DNA from: Desulfobacterales bacterium
GTDB lineage: Bacteria; Desulfobacterota; Syntrophobacteria; B119-G9
Direction of reading: 5' to 3'
DNA: 42,948 nt
Assembly (NCBI GenBank): GCA_026983715.1
Contig: JALSTM010000198.1
Location: 1 to 42,948, forward strand
Made by a program: the position numbers and the translations under genes. The stretch's first letter is position 1, and every line of letters starts with the position of its first letter. Positions 37,476 through 42,948 of this stretch are shown one piece after another. A model generated the notes under the pieces. That model saw only the letters and a program-made list of their open reading frames with translations, did no database searches and was not told where the DNA came from.

Positions 37476-38534
37476 AAAATGGAACTGGTTAACAGTACAC
37501 CACTTACTGCGAGAATAGACGTGGCTCATACTGAGGAATTGGGCTACAGGGTAGGTATGATTGTTGCCAAGGCCACGTTCAGGTTCGATATGGATGGCTC
37601 GGTAACGCTAGATGCAGACGATCCTTACCCTATCTTTTTGCATGACGTCGAAAGCGAGCTGGGGCTTTTGCCAAGAGATGATTTCCCGAGAATTGATGAT
37701 GCCTTTGAAGTTATCCTGCTCGGGGTTGCCTATGCCCCCGAAGGAAAACCGGTTCGAAGCATGAAAGTTGGCTTGCAGGTAGGAGATGAGCGAAGAGAAC
37801 TGATCGTATTTGGAGACAGGGAGTGGATGGATGTCCAAGGCAACAAAGCCATCTCAGAACCCGAGTACTTTGAAAAAATGCCGCTTACTTACGAGAATGC
37901 TTTTGGTGGAACGTGTGACATATTCGTAGATAAGGATTCTCCAGTAGAAGTTTCTGATCCATTCAATAAGTATGGCAAGGGAATGGATCCTGCCCCTATA
38001 GCGAAAGAACTGGGTAAAACCTTTAAATGCCCGGATGGTTATCCCTTCTATGATACTAGGCGAGAATTACCAAATCTAGAGGACCCGGAAAATCTAATAA
38101 CCGACTGGTCTCACAAGCCTATGCCAAAGTGTTGGGCAACGGTCCCTCTCGATTCCGGTATTCATGGGATTAGAAGTGTTGTAATACCAGAAGAGGCCGG
38201 AACATCAGATTTGACGCTTACACTACAGGAAGGGGTATTCCATAGGGCTCATCCGGACTGGGTTATTTCGGTTCCTCCAGAGAAAGCCGAGGTGGTCCTT
38301 GATGGGCTGACACCTCGCGGTATTATCTCATTTAACTTACCTGCACTTAGAGTGTTTGCAGATTATGTCATTGGTTCAAGGACAGGAACAAGAGAACTGG
38401 CTCCCCAGATGCTTGTTCTTTTGCCTGAAGAAGAAAGATTTTACTTGGTTTACAGGCATGTCTTCCCCTTTGATCCAATACCTGGAGAAGAAAGATCCAT
38501 GAGGTTAAGAATCGAAAACGGATGGTACAAGTAA
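37476..38534 (+). CDS. DUF2169 T6SS adaptor/chaperone-like protein (copy A); ORF track start 37437, likely start ATG 37479
   Basis: MELVNSTPLTARIDVAHTEELGYRVGMIVAKATFRF; MPLTYENAFGG; LPNLEDPENL motifs shared with the downstream paralogue. Confidence 0.8.
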   Translation, partial: KMELVNSTPLTARIDVAHTEELGYRVGMIVAKATFRFDMDGSVTLDADDPYPIFLHDVESELGLLPRDDFPRIDDAFEVILLGVAYAPEGKPVRSMKVGLQVGDERRELIVFGDREWMDVQGNKAISEPEYFEKMPLTYENAFGGTCDIFVDKDSPVEVSDPFNKYGKGMDPAPIAKELGKTFKCPDGYPFYDTRRELPNLEDPENLITDWSHKPMPKCWATVPLDSGIHGIRSVVIPEEAGTSDLTLTLQEGVFHRAHPDWVISVPPEKAEVVLDGLTPRGIISFNLPALRVFADYVIGSRTGTRELAPQMLVLLPEEERFYLVYRHVFPFDPIPGEERSMRLRIENGWYK

Positions 38535-38546
38535 ACAATCGGGGGT

Positions 38547-39494
38547 GTGGAAATGTTTGAAGTAAATGTAAATATTGCATACGATCCTACCATGGGAGCT
38601 TTATTTCATAACACTATTCCACCTGTTGTTCCTGTTCCGTCTCCTTCTGTTGAAATGATTGCTACCCAAATGTGGACTTACGGATATTATCTAAACCAGA
38701 ACAAGTTAACCAAAAAAGTATTACACAAGAATTTTTACATTGTGCTAGATGGGCACGACATCGGAGCGATGATTCCTGATATTACTCCTGCCCAGATGGC
38801 AAACGCATACTACGCGGTCATGTGGCCTTTTTCTTCTAGAAAAATAATATTTAAAACTTCCAAAGTTAAAATGGAAAAGGTATTTGTGGGTTGTTCACAG
38901 GTATTTGCGCCCCCTTTTCCTATGATGACTTGCGGAGATCCCGTGTCTGCTCTTATAGCTTTCCCATTGATAAATAAGCTGAACACGGTAATAGTCGGGA
39001 TAACATTGAAAGATGTCTTTGTCGGCCTTCTACAAGCATCTATGCTGATGGCGCTGGATTTTGTGTTTGATAAAATCGGTAAACCGATTGATAGGTTTGC
39101 TAAAAAGATTGCCAAGAAAGCTGCTGAAAAGGTTATGAAAAAAGTCGGACGAAAAGTTGTCAAGGAAGTAGCCAAAGAAGCAGCCGAGGAAGCAGCTGAA
39201 AAAGTAACCAAGCGAGCTATGGCTAAGGCTGCTGCTAGTGAGGCGCTGGGGAAACTTCTGCCAACGTCTCCAGCCAAGGTTATGAAAACGGGGTTGGCAG
39301 GAGCAGCCGGGTTAGCAACTACTTCTCTTGAGGGGAATCCGACATACAAGGTAAGTACAGGCGGCGGCCCTCTGGGGGGCGAAGTTGGTTACACCTGGGG
39401 AGGAGACAAACCCGGCTGGAAGGCTCAAGGGAATGTGCTTGGATGGCAAAGAGACACTGACGGGAAAGGTGCTAACTGGGGTGATCCGCTATGA
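38547..39494 (+). CDS. Candidate T6SS cargo/PAAR-like protein with C-terminal amphipathic Lys/Ala/Glu helical region
   Basis: VLDGHDIGAMIPDI...CGDPVSALIAFPLINKLNTVIVGITLKDVFVGL; then KKIAKKAAEKVMKKVGRKVVKEVAKEAAEEAAEKVTKRAMAKAAASEAL; flanked by two DUF2169 genes. Confidence 0.5.
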   Translation: MEMFEVNVNIAYDPTMGALFHNTIPPVVPVPSPSVEMIATQMWTYGYYLNQNKLTKKVLHKNFYIVLDGHDIGAMIPDITPAQMANAYYAVMWPFSSRKIIFKTSKVKMEKVFVGCSQVFAPPFPMMTCGDPVSALIAFPLINKLNTVIVGITLKDVFVGLLQASMLMALDFVFDKIGKPIDRFAKKIAKKAAEKVMKKVGRKVVKEVAKEAAEEAAEKVTKRAMAKAAASEALGKLLPTSPAKVMKTGLAGAAGLATTSLEGNPTYKVSTGGGPLGGEVGYTWGGDKPGWKAQGNVLGWQRDTDGKGANWGDPL

Positions 39495-40744
39495 GTGAGA
39501 GCAGAAAACCAGTTTCTGATGTTTACGATGCAGTGGTAGACTTGGGTTCGTCTGCGGAGCTTGGTCCTTATGCATATCTCCTGGTTAAGTTTACCTATGA
39601 TGTTTCCGGAGGGTCCTGTGTACTGACGGCACCAGAACCACTTCGTCATGATATAAGGGACGAAAATCTTCAGCCCAGGCTGAAAGCTGGAACAGATTTC
39701 TGGGTTGACAAAATTATGACAGACGTGGTCGTCAGGGGTTCAGCATTTGCCCTGTCAGGTATACCTACGACGGAGATGAACGTATCTGTCCAGGTAGGGA
39801 GTTTTGTTAAAAGGATATCTGTCTTTGGCAGAAGAAAGATAATCTGGGATAAGCATGGTAAGCCTAGAATAGAAGATCCTGAACCGTTTCTTGAAATGCC
39901 TTTAACCTATGAAAATGCATACGGGGGAATTGATTGGCGAGTGCCTGTGGAAAATGCAGATTCGCTCGAGATGCAAGTAATTCTCCAGACGGATCATCCC
40001 GGAATGTACCCAAGAAATCCGTTTGGTAAGGGATATCTCGTAGTTGACGGAGAAGTACCAGAAATGGAAATGCCAAACCTCGAGGACCCGGAAGATCTCT
40101 TGACCGAGGAAAGGATCATTACAAAAAAACCCGAGCTCTGGTACAAGCAGCCTCTTCCCTGGTGCTTTGATTGGGTACATCCATATACATTCCCAAGGTA
40201 CATATACTTTTACGAACTTGTGGACGCTTGGTTCCCGGGGCCCGAGGACGAAAACATGCCGGAAGTAAAACGTGGATTCTTGCCACCAGGATATCGCTCG
40301 GTGATGAAGGGAAGAGGGTTCGACGAGGGGCCTCATCCCATGTTTTACCAGGAAGCTTCTTACGGAATGTCATTTGCCCATTTGAATCCCGGGGAAAAAA
40401 TATCAATTTCAGGGATGAACCAGGAAAAGGAAGTTGTGTCTTTCAACTTACCCTCGGAAAAACCTTTACTCGAAATTGAAATTGAGGGTAACAGGGAAGC
40501 GGTGGAACCAAAGCTAACCAGTGTGGAGTGTTTCCCCGGAGAGGAAAAGGTCTCCTTAGTATATGTTGCAATCAGGGAACTTCATAGATTGTTTGTGCCC
40601 GGGATACATAAGCACATTCCCGTAAAAGGTTTCGTTGATGGTGGCATGGCCATAGAATACGAAGCCCCGCCCACGATGAAAGAAAAACTTGATCACGCAA
40701 AGGAGGAGCACGAAAAAAATGCTAAGCAGGGCAAGGAACATTGA
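39491..40744 (+). CDS. DUF2169 T6SS adaptor/chaperone-like protein (copy B)
   Basis: MPLTYENAYGG, NPFGKG, MPNLEDPEDLLT motifs shared with copy A; overlaps upstream stop. Confidence 0.78.
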   Translation: MSESRKPVSDVYDAVVDLGSSAELGPYAYLLVKFTYDVSGGSCVLTAPEPLRHDIRDENLQPRLKAGTDFWVDKIMTDVVVRGSAFALSGIPTTEMNVSVQVGSFVKRISVFGRRKIIWDKHGKPRIEDPEPFLEMPLTYENAYGGIDWRVPVENADSLEMQVILQTDHPGMYPRNPFGKGYLVVDGEVPEMEMPNLEDPEDLLTEERIITKKPELWYKQPLPWCFDWVHPYTFPRYIYFYELVDAWFPGPEDENMPEVKRGFLPPGYRSVMKGRGFDEGPHPMFYQEASYGMSFAHLNPGEKISISGMNQEKEVVSFNLPSEKPLLEIEIEGNREAVEPKLTSVECFPGEEKVSLVYVAIRELHRLFVPGIHKHIPVKGFVDGGMAIEYEAPPTMKEKLDHAKEEHEKNAKQGKEH

Positions 40745-41342
40745 AAGAAAAGTGCGTGAAGATAAAAGGGAAAAGGTATCAATCCTGGAAGAAATAATTT
40801 GTGCCCGCACATCAACCGGAAGAAAAACGGAAGAGCCCACGAGGGAGAACTCCTCAACCATGGTCGGTATGTGTGAGAAAACAAAACATCCCACACTACA
40901 AGGACGGGTACTCGTTCATTGGGAAGATAGGTCGGGGAATAAACTAGAGAAATGGCTTCCGACACTCCAAGGAGTCACAGTACGAGAAAGAGATAGGGTT
41001 TTGCTAGTATGTCCCGGAAACTGGCTAGAACCGGTAGTGGTGGGGGTAATCGACGGCTTTGCCCTAAGACCTGCTAGAGAGAGGCTAGAAAAGGCAGCTC
41101 TTGAGCTTGAAAGGGATGAGTCAATAAGCGTGTACGCGGCTAATGGTGAAAAAATAATTGAAATATTTAACGAGGATTCTGGACCTGTAGTAAAGCTACT
41201 GAAAGAAGATGTGGAAGTTGAGATGCCTGGAAATTTGAAAATAAGTGCTAAATCTGTAAAGATTGAAGCAAAAACCGGAGATGTGAAGATAAGAGCCAGC
41301 GAAGACGTTAAGGTCGAAGGAGAGGTAATACACCTTAACTAA
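40719..41342 (+). CDS. DUF6484-like/VgrG-C-terminus-like mini-spike protein
   Basis: GRVLVHWEDRSGNKLEKWLPTLQGVTVRERDRVLLVCPGNWLEPVVVGVIDGF (OB-like) then short beta-repeat tail KIEAKTGDVKIRASEDVKVEGEVIHLN similar to VgrG tail; likely start ATG 40719. Confidence 0.65.
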   Translation: MLSRARNIERKVREDKREKVSILEEIICARTSTGRKTEEPTRENSSTMVGMCEKTKHPTLQGRVLVHWEDRSGNKLEKWLPTLQGVTVRERDRVLLVCPGNWLEPVVVGVIDGFALRPARERLEKAALELERDESISVYAANGEKIIEIFNEDSGPVVKLLKEDVEVEMPGNLKISAKSVKIEAKTGDVKIRASEDVKVEGEVIHLN

Positions 41343-41387
41343 ACGACGGGTTATTGAGTTCCTGAGAGTCATTAGCCCATAATACAT

Positions 41388-41610
41388 AAGGAACCTCTGA
41401 TAAATATACAAATTAGGCAAGGACTACTTGCCCGTCATGCCGCCCCCCCTGATCTAGTCAGGAACGGGCTTGATCCGGCATCCAGTTAGAGAATTCTAAA
41501 TTCCGGCTCTACGCTAGAATCCGGCCGGAATGACGGTTTGTAAGTTGTGCTCGTCCGACTTGTTTAATTAATCGGTAGTCCTAAAAATTGGAATTAATCA
41601 GAGGTTCCTT
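41388..41610. mobile_element. MITE-like non-autonomous element, copy 1 (about 223 bp) with terminal inverted repeats
   Basis: Left end AAGGAACCTCTGATAAAT, right end AATTAATCAGAGGTTCCTT; internal inverted pair ccgtcatgccg (about 41432) / cggaatgacgg (about 41526). Confidence 0.75.
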
Positions 41611-41728
41611 TAACTGATTGCTCGTCCTAGAAATCTGAGTTTGTTCAGGTTTCTTTAGGGTAGTGCGAGTAATTTCTCGTGTGGCTCCTTGGCAAATGAG
41701 GCGGCGGAGGGATTTTGGAGGAGTTTCC

Positions 41729-42481
41729 GTGAACGAAGGGGTTAGTTTTTTCGCGGTTGAATTCAAAACACCTTTCGGGATTATCCGGGGCAAGGTTCAA
41801 GTAAGTGAAGGTCCGATGCGCCTTGTGGACCTTGTGTCGACAGCCCTTGAATTTACTGATATACTGGTAAAACGGGCGATTGATAAAGAAGAAAAAGAGG
41901 GGAGAAAAATCTATTGCGGGCCGGGTTGCGGAGTTTGCTGTAATCAGATGGTACCGCTATCTCCCCCGGAAGCAATATGGATAAGTGAACTTGTTGATCA
42001 CCTCGAAAAATCAGGCTGGAAGGAACTATCCCAGAAGTTTGACCGCATAGCTGAAAAACTGGAACAATTAGGCATGGTAGGGGAACTCCTAGACCCTGAT
42101 TTTTCGGACGATGTAGCCCTTGAAATAGCGAAAAAGTACTTTCAACTAAGCATTCCATGCCCGTTTTTGGTGGATAATTCTTGCAGGATTTATCCATACC
42201 GACCGGTGGCATGCAGGGAGTATAATGTTACATCACCACCGGAGTTTTGTAGGGATCCTTATTCGAACCAAGTAAACAAGGTTCCCATGCCACTTCCTCT
42301 TTCCGCACCGCTGGCGAGGTTGACGGCGAAATTAACCGGGACGAAACCAAGGCTTATACCGCTTGTTCTCACGCGTAAGTGGTATTTCGATAATAAGGAA
42401 CTGGTGTATAGAAAATGGGAGGGTACGGAATTGTTGCGGGGGTTTCTGAAGGAATTAGGAGGGGTGAACGAGGATAATTGA
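41729..42481 (+). CDS. YkgJ-family Fe/Zn-chelating cysteine-cluster protein; likely GTG start at 41729 (ORF track start 41663)
   Basis: CGPGCGVCCNQMVPLSPPEA and CPFLVDNSCRIYPYRPVACREYNV; ggagga SD upstream of in-frame GTG 41729. Confidence 0.85.
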   Translation: MNEGVSFFAVEFKTPFGIIRGKVQVSEGPMRLVDLVSTALEFTDILVKRAIDKEEKEGRKIYCGPGCGVCCNQMVPLSPPEAIWISELVDHLEKSGWKELSQKFDRIAEKLEQLGMVGELLDPDFSDDVALEIAKKYFQLSIPCPFLVDNSCRIYPYRPVACREYNVTSPPEFCRDPYSNQVNKVPMPLPLSAPLARLTAKLTGTKPRLIPLVLTRKWYFDNKELVYRKWEGTELLRGFLKELGGVNEDN

Positions 42482-42726
42482 AGGCTGATCAAGAGTCTAT
42501 TGTTCACTGGGGGGAGAAGGTCGCTATCTTTTTGTTCACAGTTGGCTTTGATTCTATGAACACCATTCATGCGCACTTCTCGCTACTTTTCAAACGGTAG
42601 ATCATTTCCCAAATCTCCTGCGATTATCTTTTATCTTCATCTTACCAAAGGATCATTATATGGAAGTGCTTAATATTTATGTTTTTTGTGTCAGTGCAGG
42701 TGCTTATGTTGCCGAATTATTGTACT

Positions 42727-42948
42727 TAGGAAATCCTGATTAATTACTTGGTTTGCCAATGGCCTCTTGATCGTAATGCCGCCCCCCTGATCTGGTCAGG
42801 GGCACGCTTGACACGGCATCCAATTAGAGAATGCCAGATTAAGGCTCTACGCTTTGTGCCGGCGCGAATGTCGGTTTTTGAATTGTGCTCGTTCTATTTA
42901 TCCAATTGGCTGGTAGTTCTAGAAATCCGAATTAACCAGAGCTTCCTT
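42727..42948. mobile_element. MITE-like element, copy 2, diverged; ends at the window edge
   Basis: Aligns with copy 1 from tAGGAAatCCTGATtaAT to aattaaCCAGAGcTTCCTT; shared core atgccgcccccctgatctggtcagg...ttaga gaatgcc...ggctctacgct. Confidence 0.72.

Noticed and set aside
38810-39349. 179-aa minus-strand ORF opposite the effector candidate
   Set aside because: Low-complexity shadow of the Lys/Ala/Glu helical region.
35008-41342. Canonical small PAAR-repeat protein
   Set aside because: No ~90-aa classical PAAR ORF is present; only a divergent PAAR-like segment in 38547-39494, so no tssI-tip gene was called.
41581-41793. 70-aa minus-strand ORF near the MITE
   Set aside because: Lies partly in the repeat and opposite the YkgJ gene start; no coding support.

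Overview
The window looks like a chromosomal segment from a sulfate-reducer-like (Desulfobacterota-type) bacterium; the taxonomy is inferred from gene content only. Left part, minus strand: a four-gene respiratory operon matching the Qrc menaquinone reductase complex (multihaem cytochrome, molybdopterin-family subunit with Tat signal, 4Fe-4S ferredoxin subunit, NrfD-like membrane subunit). It is divergent from a LysR regulator and is followed by a PAC2-family gene, a thioesterase, a large Ski2/DEAH-type helicase and an exported CARDB-repeat protein. From about 12.9 to 41.3 kb there is an essentially complete type VI secretion system (T6SS) locus on the plus strand: kinase-like/zinc-ribbon protein, FHA-less TagH-like protein, tssJ-K-L-M, tagF, an AT-rich three-gene insertion, tssA-B-C, hcp, tssE-F-G, clpV, vgrG. 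It ends in a cargo cassette (2-TM protein, DUF2169 adaptor, PAAR-like/helical effector candidate, second DUF2169 adaptor, DUF6484-like mini-spike). The right end has a YkgJ-type Fe/Zn-cluster gene bracketed by two copies of a ~223-bp MITE-like element; the second copy ends at the last base of the window. The most interesting observations are: (i) a degenerate kinase-like, zinc-ribbon protein with two C-terminal [D/E]-T-I-V-[L/I] FHA-ligand-like motifs next to an FHA-less TagH-like protein; (ii) the effector cassette with paired adaptors; (iii) an AT-rich toxin/antitoxin-like trio inside the T6SS operon with two apparent frameshifts; (iv) several hairpins between cistrons of the T6SS operon; (v) paired palindromic repeats at the left edge and MITEs at the right edge. 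All family assignments are from reading motifs; no database search was run.
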